Source: Pseudoroseomonas cervicalis
GTDB taxonomy: Bacteria; Pseudomonadota; Alphaproteobacteria; Acetobacterales; Acetobacteraceae
Assembly: GCF_030818485.1 (NCBI RefSeq)
Contig: NZ_JAUTAJ010000004.1
Location: forward strand, 3,511,501 to 3,575,500
Length of the DNA stretch: 64,000 nucleotides
Direction: 5' to 3'
Positions 19,262 to 28,526 of the stretch are shown here, piece after piece (the first letter of the stretch is position 1; every line of letters begins with the position of its first letter). Below the pieces are notes generated by a model that was given only the letters and a program-made list of their open reading frames with translations, made no database searches and was not told where the DNA came from. The position numbers and the translations under genes are program-made.

Positions 19262-20302
19262 ATGCCTGACCACTCGCCCGCCCCCCATGTCGCGGTGGAG
19301 GCCGATGTCGCCATCATCGGCGCCGGCCCGACCGGGCTGTTCGCGGTGTTCGAATGCGGCATGCTGCGCATGAAATGCGTGGTGATCGACACGCTGGAGG
19401 CGATCGGCGGGCAATGCGCCGCGCTCTATCCGGAGAAGCCGATCTACGACATCCCCGCCCATCCGGCGATCGCCGGGGCGGAGCTGATCGCGCGGCTGGA
19501 GGAGCAGGCGGCGCCCTTCGCCCCGATCTACCTGCTGGGCCGCCGGGTCGATGCGCTGGCGCAGCGCCCGGAGGGCGGCTTCGAGCTGCGCACCAGCCGT
19601 GACGAGGTGGTGCGCGCCAAGGCGGTGATCCTGGCCGCCGGCGCCGGCGCCTTCGGCCCCAACCGGCCGCCGCTGAACGATTTGCCGGCCTATGAGGCCA
19701 GCGGCGCCGTGCGCTACCTGGTGGCGCGGCGCGAGGAGTTCCGCAACAAGCGGGTGGTGATCGCCGGCGGCGGCGATTCGGCGGTGGATTGGGCGCTGAG
19801 CCTGAAGGACATCGCCGCCAAGGTGACGGTGGTGCATCGCCGCCCGAAATTCCGCGCCGCGCCCGAGAGTGTCGCGCAGATGGAGGCCGCCGCCGCGCGC
19901 GGCGAGATCGACCTGGCCATCCCCTACCAGCTGCACAGCCTGCGCGGCGAGGGCGGCGAACTGTCCGAGGTGGTGCTGGCCACGCTGAAGGGCGAGGAGC
20001 GCGCGGTGCCGGCCGACCATCTGCTGGCCTTTTTCGGCCTGTCGATGGAGCTGGGCCCGATCGCCGAATGGGGGCTGGGGCTGGAGCGCAGCCATGTCAC
20101 CGTCGAGCCCTCCACCTGCATGACCAGCCTGGACGGGGTGCACGCCATTGGTGACATCGCGACCTATCCGGGCAAGCTGAAGCTGATCCTGCAGGGCTTC
20201 GCCGAGGCGGCGATGGCGGCGCATGCCATCCATCCGCGCGTCTTCCCGGGCGAGGCGCTGCATTTCGAGTACAGCACCTCGAAGGGCGTGCCGCTGGGCT
20301 GA
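19262..20302 (+). CDS. Ferredoxin--NADP reductase, thioredoxin reductase-like type
   Basis: The product has 346 residues and two dinucleotide domains. The FAD-binding site is DVAIIGAGPTGLFAVFECG at about 15-33 and the NADPH site is VVIAGGGDSAVDWALSL near 160. There is no CxxC redox pair between them, which separates it from thioredoxin reductase and fits the TrxR-like ferredoxin reductase group. GGQCAALYPEKPIYDIPAHP and DGVHAIGDIATYPGKLKLILQGFAEAAMAAH are typical of that group. It supplies or takes electrons from ferredoxin or flavodoxin in the cytoplasm. Confidence 0.9.
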   Translation: MPDHSPAPHVAVEADVAIIGAGPTGLFAVFECGMLRMKCVVIDTLEAIGGQCAALYPEKPIYDIPAHPAIAGAELIARLEEQAAPFAPIYLLGRRVDALAQRPEGGFELRTSRDEVVRAKAVILAAGAGAFGPNRPPLNDLPAYEASGAVRYLVARREEFRNKRVVIAGGGDSAVDWALSLKDIAAKVTVVHRRPKFRAAPESVAQMEAAAARGEIDLAIPYQLHSLRGEGGELSEVVLATLKGEERAVPADHLLAFFGLSMELGPIAEWGLGLERSHVTVEPSTCMTSLDGVHAIGDIATYPGKLKLILQGFAEAAMAAHAIHPRVFPGEALHFEYSTSKGVPLG

Positions 20303-20340
20303 CAGCGGCAGGCCGCGCAACCACAGGAAGGAAACCCGCC

Positions 20341-21003
20341 ATGGCTGAGGGCCGGCTGTTCATCGGCACCAAGATGTATTCCTCCTGGTCGCTGCGCGGC
20401 TGGCTCGCCGTGCAGCTGGCCGGGCTGGCGGTGGAGGAGGTGGTGATCCCGCTGGCCGGCGGCGCCACCGCGGCGGTGAAGGAGGCGACGCCCTCCGGCA
20501 CCGTGCCCTATCTGGAGCATCGCGGCGCCCGCATCTGGGAAAGCCTGGCGATCCTGGAATACTGCGCCGAGATCGCCCCTGGCCTGTGGCCCGCCGACAG
20601 GGCGCAGCGCGCGGCGGCGCGCAGCATCGCCTCCGAGATGCATGCCGGCTTCCGCGGCCTGCGCATGGCCATGCCGATGACCATCCTGAACCGCTTCCCC
20701 GGACAGGGCCGCACGCCGGAGGCGCTGGCCGACATCGCCCGCATCGAGGCGATCTGGCAGGCGGCGCTGCGCGATTCGGGCGGCCCCTTCCTGTTCGGCG
20801 CCGAGCTGACCGGCGCCGACATCATGTTCGCCCCCGTCGCCTGCCGCTTCCTGACCTGGGAGCCGGACCTCACGCCGCTCAGCCGCGGCTATGTGGCGGC
20901 GCTGCGGGCGCATCCGCTGATGGCCCGCTGGTATGCCGAGGCCGCCGCCGAGCCCGAGGCCTGGAAACTGCCGAAGTATGAGCAGGTGGGGGACGTGGCA
21001 TGA
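20341..21003 (+). CDS. Glutathione S-transferase family protein
   Basis: The 220 residues show a thioredoxin-like N-terminal half starting FIGTKMYSSWSLRGWLAVQLAG. SGTVPYLEHRGARIWESLAILEY is the glutathione-contact region with the cis-Pro and Glu-Ser pair, and a helical C-terminal domain follows. YSSWSLR is typical of a bacterial GST subgroup in which a Ser activates the thiol. AAGGAAA lies 8 nt before the ATG. The substrate is not known. Its stop overlaps the next gene (ATGA). Confidence 0.88.
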   Translation: MAEGRLFIGTKMYSSWSLRGWLAVQLAGLAVEEVVIPLAGGATAAVKEATPSGTVPYLEHRGARIWESLAILEYCAEIAPGLWPADRAQRAAARSIASEMHAGFRGLRMAMPMTILNRFPGQGRTPEALADIARIEAIWQAALRDSGGPFLFGAELTGADIMFAPVACRFLTWEPDLTPLSRGYVAALRAHPLMARWYAEAAAEPEAWKLPKYEQVGDVA

Positions 21004-21848
21004 GCGGCGCCGAAAGCCTGGACCATGTCGGGGTCTGCACGCGCGACGGGCCGGCCCTCTGGGCGGCCTATGAGCGGCTGGGCTTCGCGCTGACGCCGGT
21101 CGCCCGGCAATCCGGCCGCCGCAGCCCCGACGCGCCGGTCGAGCCCTTCGCCACCGGCAATCGCTGCGCCATGCTGCGCCAGGGCTATATCGAACTGCTG
21201 GCGATCCTCGACCCCGGCCTGTTCGCCAACCGGCTGGACGTGTTCCTCGACCGCTATGTCGGCATGCACATCCTGGCCTTCGGCATGGCGGATGCGGCGC
21301 TGGAGCTGGAGCGGCTGCGCCGGGCCGGCATCGACCTGCCGGGCGTCGCGCATCTGGAGCGCCCGGTGGACGATCCGGAGGGGCCGCGCGCCCGCTTCTC
21401 CCGCCTGCCGCTGCCGGATGCGCCGGAGGGGCGGCTGCAGCTGATCCAGCACCTGACGCCGGAGCTGCTGTGGCAGGAGCGCTGGCTGGAGCACCCGAAC
21501 CGCGCCGTGGCGCTGGAGGGGGCGATCCTGGTCGCCCCGGACGCCGCCGCCAGCGCCGCCGCCCTGTCGCGGCTGACCGGCGCGGCGCTGGAGCCCGACC
21601 CCGCCGGCGGCTATGCGCTGCGCCTGCCCCAGGGCGGCGTGCGCATCCTGCCGCCCGAGGCGCTGGGGGCCGTGCTGCCGGGGGTGGAGGCGCCGACGCT
21701 GCCCTTCCTGGCCGGCTATGTCATCCGCACCGATGACGGCAATGCCGCCATCCGCGCGCGCCTCGGCGAGGCGCTGCAGCCGGTGCCTGGCGGGCTGATG
21801 GTGCCGCCCGCCTTGGCCGGCGGCGCAGCCCTGGTCTTCGCCGCATGA
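21000..21848 (+). CDS. VOC superfamily protein (glyoxalase-like domain)
   Basis: The product has 282 residues. The opening LDHVGVCTRDGPALWAAYERLGFALTP is a vicinal-oxygen-chelate module with a metal-type His, and a second module starts near the middle (HPNRAVALEGAILVAPDAAASAAALSRLTG). This fits the glyoxalase-like domain family with two paired modules. Members are dioxygenases, isomerases or resistance proteins, and nothing here picks one. Overlaps at both ends with the GST and FkbM genes put it in the middle of a coupled operon. Confidence 0.83.
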   Translation: MSGAESLDHVGVCTRDGPALWAAYERLGFALTPVARQSGRRSPDAPVEPFATGNRCAMLRQGYIELLAILDPGLFANRLDVFLDRYVGMHILAFGMADAALELERLRRAGIDLPGVAHLERPVDDPEGPRARFSRLPLPDAPEGRLQLIQHLTPELLWQERWLEHPNRAVALEGAILVAPDAAASAAALSRLTGAALEPDPAGGYALRLPQGGVRILPPEALGAVLPGVEAPTLPFLAGYVIRTDDGNAAIRARLGEALQPVPGGLMVPPALAGGAALVFAA

Positions 21849-22618
21849 GCGAATCCGGCGCGGGCGCGGCGCCGCAGGCGGTGGCCATCGGCCGCTCGCT
21901 GCGCACCTATTATGCCGAGGGGCGGGCGGCGCGGCTGGACGCCTTCCTCGGCCGCTTCATCGGCCCCGGCGAGATCGGCTTCGACATCGGCGCGCATGTC
22001 GGCGACCGCACGGCGAGCTTCCGCCGCCTCGGCGCCCGGGCGGTGGCGGTGGAGCCGCAGCCGAAGCTCGCCCGGCTGCTGCGCCTGCTGTTCCGCCGCG
22101 ACCCGGAGGTCGCGGTGCTGAACCTGCTTTGCGGCAGCCAGAAGGGCACCGGGCGGCTGCATCTGAACTCCGCCAACCCGACCATCGCCACGGCGTCGGA
22201 GGCCTTCATCAAGGCCGCCGCCCAGGCCGAGGGCTGGCGCGACCAGGTCTGGGATGGCGCCGTGTCGCTGCCGGTGACCACGCTGGACGCGCTGGCCGAC
22301 GAGCATGGCACGCCGCATTTCATCAAGCTGGATGTCGAGGGCTATGAGGCCTCGGTGCTGGCGGGGCTGTCGGAGCCGGTGCGCTCGCTCTCCTTCGAGT
22401 TCACCACGCTGCAGCGGCGCGTCGCGCTGGATTCGCTGCGCATGCTGGAGGGGCTCGGCGATTACGAGTTCAACGCCTGCGTCGGCGAGGAGCACCGCTT
22501 CGTGCTGCCGAGCCCGGTGCATGCCGGCACCCTGGCGCGCTGGCTGGAGGCGCTGCCGGATACGGTGAATTCCGGCGACATCTACGCCTCGCTCGAGCCG
22601 CAGCGCGTCACCGCCTGA
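21845..22618 (+). CDS. FkbM family methyltransferase
   Basis: The product has 257 residues. The SAM-binding core is GEIGFDIGAHVGDRTASFRRLGARAVAVEPQPKLARLLRLLF at about 41-82, with VTTLDALADEHGTPHFIKLDVEGYEASVLAGL at about 142-173 as the FkbM C-terminal signature. These enzymes methylate hydroxyls on sugars, lipids or polyketides. It overlaps the VOC gene and is followed 88 nt later by a WecA-like sugar-phosphate transferase, so a surface-glycan acceptor is plausible but unproven. Confidence 0.88.
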   Translation: MSESGAGAAPQAVAIGRSLRTYYAEGRAARLDAFLGRFIGPGEIGFDIGAHVGDRTASFRRLGARAVAVEPQPKLARLLRLLFRRDPEVAVLNLLCGSQKGTGRLHLNSANPTIATASEAFIKAAAQAEGWRDQVWDGAVSLPVTTLDALADEHGTPHFIKLDVEGYEASVLAGLSEPVRSLSFEFTTLQRRVALDSLRMLEGLGDYEFNACVGEEHRFVLPSPVHAGTLARWLEALPDTVNSGDIYASLEPQRVTA

Positions 22619-22706
22619 TGTTCCGCCGTCCGGGGCCGCCTTGCGCGGCGCCGGGCGCTTCCCGCCGGGGCAGGCGCTGCCCCGGCCCTTCCTGGCCCGG
22701 TCCCGC

Positions 22707-23765
22707 ATGACGCTGTCCGCCTTCCTCAACCATCTGGGCTTCGCGGCGCTGCTGGCGCTGTTCTCGGCCGCGCTGGTGCGGCTGATGATCGCCTTCCCGA
22801 TCCTCGACCACCCCGACCACCGCAAGGCGCACACCAGGCCGACGCCGAAGGGGGGCGGGGTCGGCATCGTCTGCGCCTTCATCCTCGGCATGGTGGTGCT
22901 CTACCAGGTGGCGCAATTCGCCCGCATGGCGGATCAGCGCTTCGTCGGCGTGATCCTGGCGGCGGTGGCCATCGGCATCGTGGCGCTGCTCGACGACATG
23001 CGGGATTTCCGCTTCGTGGTGAAGCTGGCGGCGCAGGCGCTGGCGGCGCTGGTCGCCATCTTCAGCGGGCTGGTGGTGGACCGGCTGGCCATTCCCTGGG
23101 CCGGCATCGTGCCGCTGGGCCTGGCCGGCAGCCTGCTGACGCTGTTCTGGATCGTCGCCTGCACCAATGCGGTGAACTTCATGGACGGGCTGGACGGGCT
23201 GGTCGGCGGCACGCTGCTGGTCACCTGCGCCGGGCTCGGGCTGATCGCGGTGCAGGAGGGGGGCTGGTTCATCTACGCCGCCTGCCTGATCCTCGGCGCC
23301 GGCATATTGGGCTTCCTGCCCTTCAACCTGAACCCGGCGCGCATCTTCATGGGCGATGTCGGCAGCCAGTTCCTGGGCTTCATGCTGGCGGTGCTGGGGG
23401 TGGCCGCGGCGCGGCTGGATGTCGCGCAGCTTTCCTTCCTGCTGGTGCCGCTGCTGCTCTTCGCGCTGCTCTTCGACACCGGCTTCACCATCCTGCGCCG
23501 CGCCTGGATGGGCGAGCGGATCAGCGCGCCGCACCGCACCCATCTCTACCAGATGGCGCAGCGCAGCGGCCTCTCCGCCCGGCGGGTCGCCGCCATCCAT
23601 TGGGGCTTCGCCGCCTTCCAGGTGGCGCTGGCGCTGCTCTTCCTGCGGCTGCCGCCGGCGCTGAAGCCGCTGGTGGTGCTGCCGCCGCTGGCGCTGCAGC
23701 TGCTCTGGCTGGCCTATGTGGCGGCGCGGGCGCGCCGCGCCGGGCTCAGCTGGAAGGCGGGGTGA
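22707..23765 (+). CDS. Undecaprenyl-phosphate sugar-1-phosphate transferase (WecA/glycosyltransferase family 4)
   Basis: This membrane enzyme of 352 residues has about ten helices. Family motifs appear in order: HPDHRKAHTRPTPKGGG, LLDDMRDF with the Mg-binding Asp pair, NAVNFMDGLDGLVGG, and NPARIFMGDVGSQFLGF followed by a cytoplasmic HRTHLYQ loop. It should place a HexNAc-1-phosphate on undecaprenyl phosphate at the cytoplasmic face, starting a surface polysaccharide. I chose the ATG at 22707 over a TTG at 22641. Its 3' end overlaps the convergent lipoprotein gene by 20 bp. Confidence 0.9.
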   Translation: MTLSAFLNHLGFAALLALFSAALVRLMIAFPILDHPDHRKAHTRPTPKGGGVGIVCAFILGMVVLYQVAQFARMADQRFVGVILAAVAIGIVALLDDMRDFRFVVKLAAQALAALVAIFSGLVVDRLAIPWAGIVPLGLAGSLLTLFWIVACTNAVNFMDGLDGLVGGTLLVTCAGLGLIAVQEGGWFIYAACLILGAGILGFLPFNLNPARIFMGDVGSQFLGFMLAVLGVAAARLDVAQLSFLLVPLLLFALLFDTGFTILRRAWMGERISAPHRTHLYQMAQRSGLSARRVAAIHWGFAAFQVALALLFLRLPPALKPLVVLPPLALQLLWLAYVAARARRAGLSWKAG

Positions 23766-24375
23766 CCACCTCCATCTGCATCATGCCGGCCTCCCCCACC
23801 CATTGCTCGGAGCGCCAGATGCCGCCCGAGAGCGGGTCGGCCCAGTAGCGGTTGGTGAAGCTGGCGCCGGCGCCGTGGCAGCGCTCGCTGACCAGCAGCG
23901 CTTGGCCCTGCGGCGCGGCGCTGAGGCGGCAGTTCAGCGCGACGCCGAAGCGCATGCCCTCCGGCCGCCGGCCGCTATCCGTCAGGTCGAGCTGCCGGCG
24001 CAGCGTGGCCGGGCGGGCGGCCAGCGAGAGCGGCTCCTCCAGCGGGTCCGGCCCGTCCAGCCGGCTGGCGGCGATCCATTGCTTCAGCCCGGCGGTGGCG
24101 GTGATGCGCGCCCCCTCCGTCGCCACCACCAGCCCGCCCTGGCTGCGCCACAGCCGGGTCTCGCCGCTCTGCTGGATCAGCAGCGCGATGGCCCGGCCCC
24201 CCTGCCAGGACAGGCGCAGGCTCGGCGTATCGTCCTCGCTGGCGGCCAGCTCGGGCAGCGGGTCGGGCCGCTCCTCGCGCGGCGGCCCGTCCGGCCAGAG
24301 ACTGCCCAGGCCGCAGCCACCCAGCAGCAGGGGCAGGGCCAGCAGAAGGGGAAGCGGCGGGATGGTTCTCATCAC
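23746..24375 (-). CDS. YjbF/GfcB family lipoprotein
   Basis: The 209 residues start with a lipoprotein signal: PLLLALPLLLGGCG gives a lipobox with Cys about residue 21. The mature part fits the YjbF/GfcB group-4 capsule lipoprotein family, with LWRSQGGLVVATEGARITATAGL and C-terminal NRYWADPLSGGIWRSEQWVGE. Known members belong to exopolysaccharide or capsule export operons. Here it stands alone, convergent with the WecA-like gene, without its usual yjbG/yjbH partners. Either of two adjacent ATGs could be the start. Confidence 0.85.
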   Translation of the reverse strand: MMRTIPPLPLLLALPLLLGGCGLGSLWPDGPPREERPDPLPELAASEDDTPSLRLSWQGGRAIALLIQQSGETRLWRSQGGLVVATEGARITATAGLKQWIAASRLDGPDPLEEPLSLAARPATLRRQLDLTDSGRRPEGMRFGVALNCRLSAAPQGQALLVSERCHGAGASFTNRYWADPLSGGIWRSEQWVGEAGMMQMEVVTPPSS

Positions 24376-24407
24376 GGAACCGTTATAATCCTCCTGCCCC
24401 CCGCCTG

Positions 24408-26474
24408 TCAGCCATGCCGGACCCGTTCGGGGTCGGGCGCCGCTGTGGCGCGGCCCGGCGCCTGCAGCACCAGCAGCAGCACGGCCAGGCCGATGCCGAT
24501 CCAGTGCGGCGCCGGGATCGCCTCCGGCAGCAAGGCGGGGAAGACCATCAGCAGCCCGGCCAGCAGGAAGCCCGCCCGCTCCGCCGGCCGCAGCGCGCGG
24601 CGCGCCACGCCCTGGCAGCCGGCGGCGAGCGCCGCCAGCCCGGCGGCGGCCAAGAAGACCTGCCAGGCGACATCGCCCCAGCCCATGCCGGGGGCGAAGG
24701 CCAGCAGCAGGCCGACACCTTCCGGATCGGTGACGAAGACGAAGGGCAGCACGAAGGCCGGCAGGGTGTATTTCCAGGCCTGCAGCGTGGTGCGGTAGGG
24801 ACCCGCGCCGGTGATCGCCGCCGCGGCGAAGGGCGACAGCGCCGTGGGCGGAGACACTTCGGAGAGCACGGCGTAATAGAAAACAAACATATGCGCGGCG
24901 TAGTCCGGCACGCCGAGCTTCATCAGCGCCGGCGCCGCGACGACGGCCGAGATGATGTAGCTGGCGGTGACCGGCACGGCGAGGCCCACGATCCAGACGA
25001 TCAGCGCGGTGTAGAGGGCGGTCACCACCAGCGACCCGCCCGCCGCCTGGATGGCGATCTCGGAGAATTTCAGCCCGAGCCCGGTCAGCGTGATGCAGCC
25101 CACGATGATGCCGGCCGAGGCGCAGGTGGCGGCGATGCCCACCGCCTGGATGGCGCCCGAGGCCAGGGCGTCGATCAGCCGCGACGGCGTCATCGCCGTC
25201 TCCCGCCGCAGCCAGGACAGCACCACGGCGACGCCCATGGCGTAGAGCACGGCCAGCGTCGCGCTGTAGCCCAGCGCCATGAAGATGATGATCGCGATGA
25301 GGGAGGAGAAGTGGAAGCCGTAGCGCCGCACCAGCGCGCCGGCCGGCGTCACCGCCATGGATTCGGCCGGGCCGGCGGGGCCGAGGCGGCGCTGGTCCAG
25401 CTCCACCATGAAGAGCAGCGAGGCGTAGTAGAGCAGGGTCGGGATCACCGCCATGCGCAGCACGTCGAGATAGCCGATCTTGAGATACTCGGCGATCAGG
25501 AAGGCCGCCGCCCCCAGCACCGGGGGCGAGATGATGGCGCCCAGGCCCCCCGCCGCCAGCAGCCCGCCGGCATCATCGGCGCGGTAGCCGACACGCTTCA
25601 TCATCGGCCAGGCGACGGTGCCGAGTGTCACGGTGGTGGCGACGCCGGAACCCGAGGGGCCGCCCAGCAGGAAGGAGGAGAGCACCACGGTGCGCCCGGC
25701 GCTGGAGGGCCGCCCGCCGGTCAGCGCGAAGCTGAAATCGACGAAGAACTTGCCCGCGCCGCTGGCCTGCAGGATGGCGCCATAGAGGGTGAACAGGATG
25801 ATCAGCGTGGCCGAGACATCCACCGCCGTGCCGTAGATGCCGTCCAGCGTGATGGTCAGATGCGGGATCAGCCGCGCCGCGTCATAGCCGCGATGCGCCC
25901 AGGGCGCCGGCAGGTGGTTGCCGTAGAAGGCGTAGAGCAGGAAGGCCAGCGCCACCGCCGGCATGATCCAGCCGGTGGCGCGCCGCGTCGCCTCCAGCAC
26001 CAGCGCCACCAGCAGCCAGCCCACCACCAGATCCATCGGCTCGGGGAAGACATAGCGGTCCAGCAGGTCGTCGCCGCCGGCGATCAGGTACCAGGTGCAG
26101 TACAGCCCGGCCGCCAGCAGCACCACATCCCAGGGCATCAGCCGGTTGCGGAAGCGGCGCGCGGCGGGGAACAGCACAAAGGCCAGGGCGAGCGCGAAGC
26201 CCACATGCACGAAGCGCAGCGTGGTGGTGGGCACGATGTCCCAGGCGGCCCAGAGATGGAACAGGCTCATCGCCACCGCGATGAGGGTGACGGCATGCCG
26301 CGCCCAGCCCATGAAGCGGTTCTGGACGCCCTCCTCCTCCTCGATCAGCGCCTCGACGCGGGCGGCGGTGTCCTGGTCCAGCGCGCCCTCGGGGATCTCG
26401 GGCGGCAGCATATGGCCGGTGGTGTGCAGCGGCCGGGCCGGACGGGCCTCCGGCTCCGGCGTCGGGCGGGTCAT
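24408..26474 (-). CDS. TRAP transporter permease, fused small and large subunits (TAXI type)
   Basis: This is an inner-membrane protein of 688 residues. A cytoplasmic N terminus and about five helices correspond to the small DctQ-like part. A 12-helix DctM-like domain follows, with GRPSSAGRTVVLSSFLLGGPSGSGVATTVTLG and the repeated LLAAGGLGAIISPPVLGAAAFLIAEYL. The repeat near the C terminus includes SEVSPPTALSPFAAAAITG. It imports an organic acid using the Na or proton gradient. The ATG overlaps the stop of the TAXI binding-protein gene upstream by 4 nt. Confidence 0.93.
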   Translation of the reverse strand: MTRPTPEPEARPARPLHTTGHMLPPEIPEGALDQDTAARVEALIEEEEGVQNRFMGWARHAVTLIAVAMSLFHLWAAWDIVPTTTLRFVHVGFALALAFVLFPAARRFRNRLMPWDVVLLAAGLYCTWYLIAGGDDLLDRYVFPEPMDLVVGWLLVALVLEATRRATGWIMPAVALAFLLYAFYGNHLPAPWAHRGYDAARLIPHLTITLDGIYGTAVDVSATLIILFTLYGAILQASGAGKFFVDFSFALTGGRPSSAGRTVVLSSFLLGGPSGSGVATTVTLGTVAWPMMKRVGYRADDAGGLLAAGGLGAIISPPVLGAAAFLIAEYLKIGYLDVLRMAVIPTLLYYASLLFMVELDQRRLGPAGPAESMAVTPAGALVRRYGFHFSSLIAIIIFMALGYSATLAVLYAMGVAVVLSWLRRETAMTPSRLIDALASGAIQAVGIAATCASAGIIVGCITLTGLGLKFSEIAIQAAGGSLVVTALYTALIVWIVGLAVPVTASYIISAVVAAPALMKLGVPDYAAHMFVFYYAVLSEVSPPTALSPFAAAAITGAGPYRTTLQAWKYTLPAFVLPFVFVTDPEGVGLLLAFAPGMGWGDVAWQVFLAAAGLAALAAGCQGVARRALRPAERAGFLLAGLLMVFPALLPEAIPAPHWIGIGLAVLLLVLQAPGRATAAPDPERVRHG

Positions 26475-27445
26475 GCCAGCTTCGCGCCGCGGGCGTTCCA
26501 GAAGGCCTCAGCCGCGCGGTGCCAGGGGATGCCGGCGGCGGCGCTCTTCTGCGCCTCCAGGGTGAAGTTGCGCCCCTCCGCATGCACCCGCGCCAGCTCC
26601 TCGCGGCCGTCCCAGGCGGTGCGCAGCAGCTCCTCCACCTGGGAATCGGCCATGTCCTCGCGCACCGCCAGGATGTTGGCCACCGACATCTGTTTGTTGT
26701 CGGTCTTCTGGCCCGGATAGGTGCCGGCCGGGATCACCTCGGGGAAATAGACCGGGCCGTATTTCTCGACGATCTTCGGGATGAACTGGTCGTGGTCGAT
26801 CATCTGGATCTGCACGCCGGGCGAGGCGCCGAGATCGGTGATGGCGCTGGTCGGCACGCCGGAGACGAAGAAATAGGCGTCGAGCTTGCCATCCTTCACC
26901 GCATTGGTGCTCTCGGCCGGCGAGAGCCGCTCGCGCGCGCGGAAATCCTTGTCGCGGTCGAGGCCGGCGGCCTCGATCAGGCGGAAGGCCATCACCTCGG
27001 TGGCGCTGCCCGGGGCGCCGGTGGAGATGCGCTTGCCGCGCAGCCCCTCGATCGTGGTGACGCCGCTCGCCGCGGTGGTCACCGCCTGCATGCGGTTGGT
27101 GTAGAGCACGGCGATGGCGCGCGCCGGCACGGGGCGGGTGCGGAAGCGGTCATTGCCGCGCACCGCATCCACCGCCGCATCCACCTGGGAGAAGGCGAGA
27201 TCCGCCCGCCCGGCGCCCAGCAGCTGCAGATTGGCGACCGACCCGCCGGTCACCTCCACCGTCGCCGACAGGCCGGAGACCTGGCGGGAGAGCAGGTTCG
27301 CCAGCCCCCCGCCCAGCGGATAATAGACGCCGCCCGTGGTGCCGGTGGCGATGGAGAGCTGCCGCGCCTGGGCGCGGGCGCGGCCGGGGATCAGGGCGGG
27401 CAGGGAAAGCGTGGCGAGCAGGCCGCGCCGCGTCAGGCCGAACAT
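26471..27445 (-). CDS. TAXI family TRAP transporter solute-binding subunit
   Basis: The product has 324 residues and starts MFGLTRRGLLATLSLPALIP, an export signal with twin Arg, cut near ARAQA. The TAXI fold motifs are LSIATGTTGGVYYPLGGGLANLLSR, the TGGSVANLQLLGAGRADLAFSQVD region, and LRGKRISTGAPGSATEVMAFRLIEAAGL. Other members bind glutamate or other carboxylates. I chose the ATG at 27443-27445 because GGGAGG precedes it by a few bases; an ATG 21 nt further upstream has a poorer site. It is the first gene of the TRAP pair. Confidence 0.93.
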   Translation of the reverse strand: MFGLTRRGLLATLSLPALIPGRARAQARQLSIATGTTGGVYYPLGGGLANLLSRQVSGLSATVEVTGGSVANLQLLGAGRADLAFSQVDAAVDAVRGNDRFRTRPVPARAIAVLYTNRMQAVTTAASGVTTIEGLRGKRISTGAPGSATEVMAFRLIEAAGLDRDKDFRARERLSPAESTNAVKDGKLDAYFFVSGVPTSAITDLGASPGVQIQMIDHDQFIPKIVEKYGPVYFPEVIPAGTYPGQKTDNKQMSVANILAVREDMADSQVEELLRTAWDGREELARVHAEGRNFTLEAQKSAAAGIPWHRAAEAFWNARGAKLA

Positions 27446-27606
27446 GGAACCTCCCAGGTTTTTCATTCTTGGACCGGAAGCTTAGACCGCGCCCGCCTTG
27501 CTGCGGAAGCGCGGCGTGGGCCGCGGATTTTTTTGCGGAGTTGATACGGATCAAGGTCGGCGCCCGCGGGCGGGGGCAGAGTGGGCGCACCGCAGAGGAG
27601 GCGACC

Positions 27607-28302
27607 ATGAGCCCGCTGACCGCCAAGGACCTGATGACGCCCGATGTCGTCACCGTGCCGCCGGAGACGCCGGTCCTGGCCATCGCCCAGCTGCTGGCCG
27701 ATCGCGGCATCTCCGCCGTGCCGGTGCTGGGGGCGGATGGCGCGGTGCTCGGCATCGTCACCGAGGCCGACCTGATCCGCCGCCTGGCCGGGCATGACCA
27801 GCCGATGAGCCTGATGCGCCAGCTCTTCGCCGATCTCGACCGCATGGCCGAGCGCTATGCCAGCACCCATGGCGCGACGGCCGCCGATGTGATGACCCTC
27901 GGCGCCATCTCGGTCGGGCCCGCGACCCCGGTCTCCGCCATCGCCGAGCTGATGGAGCAGAAGCATATCCGGCGTGTGCTGGTGGTCGAGCAGGGCCGGC
28001 TGCGCGGCGTGGTCAGCCGGGCTGATCTGCTGCGCGCCCTGGTCGCGCCGCCGGTGGAGGCGGGCGACTATTCCGATGAGCGGCTGCGCCGCGCCGTGCT
28101 GGCCGCGATCAAACGCGAGCCCTGGGCGGAGACCTTCTTCACCCTGGTCGACGTCAAGGCCGGCGTGGTCGAGCTGCATGGCTTCAGCCGCAGCCCCGCC
28201 GTGCAGCGCGGCCTGAAGGTGCTGGCCGAACAGATTCCCGGCGTGAAGGGCGTGGTCGACAAGACCCAGCCCTTGCCGACCCATCTCTTCGCCGCGGCCT
28301 GA
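27607..28302 (+). CDS. CBS-domain and BON-domain protein
   Basis: The product has 231 residues. Two CBS modules come first (about 5-60, LTAKDLMTPDVVTVPPETPV, and 93-150, TAADVMTLGAISVGPATPVSAIAELM). A BON-like C-terminal module starts near RLRRAVLAAIKREPWAETFFTLVDVKAGVVELHGFSRSPA. CBS pairs sense adenine nucleotides, and BON domains are associated with membranes or osmotic stress. GAGGAG lies 7 nt before the ATG. It is divergent from the TRAP operon. Its regulatory target is unknown. Confidence 0.9.
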   Translation: MSPLTAKDLMTPDVVTVPPETPVLAIAQLLADRGISAVPVLGADGAVLGIVTEADLIRRLAGHDQPMSLMRQLFADLDRMAERYASTHGATAADVMTLGAISVGPATPVSAIAELMEQKHIRRVLVVEQGRLRGVVSRADLLRALVAPPVEAGDYSDERLRRAVLAAIKREPWAETFFTLVDVKAGVVELHGFSRSPAVQRGLKVLAEQIPGVKGVVDKTQPLPTHLFAAA

Positions 28303-28475
28303 GGCCAAGGCGAGAGCGGGGAGGCCGGGGGGAAGGGGCATCCTCCCGGTCTCACCAACCCGTCCACGGCCCGGACCTGCCGAATTCCCGCCCGGCAGGC
28401 CGGGCCGTCACGGGGCCTTCCATGGGGCGACCATGGCGCCCGGGCCGGGGCGGTTCCCCGGCGGGCGAACAGCAC

Positions 28476-28509
28476 GGCGCCGGGGGCGGCGAGGCCCCGG
28501 CGCCTTTTT
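28476..28509 (+). terminator. Rho-independent terminator after the CBS/BON gene
   Basis: A perfect 10-bp stem GGCGCCGGGG/CCCCGGCGCC (28476-28485/28495-28504) has a 9-nt loop and is followed by TTTTT. It lies 174 nt after the CBS/BON stop and 18 nt before the end of the convergent hydratase gene. Confidence 0.8.
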
Positions 28510-28526
28510 CCATGCCCCTGGCCCGC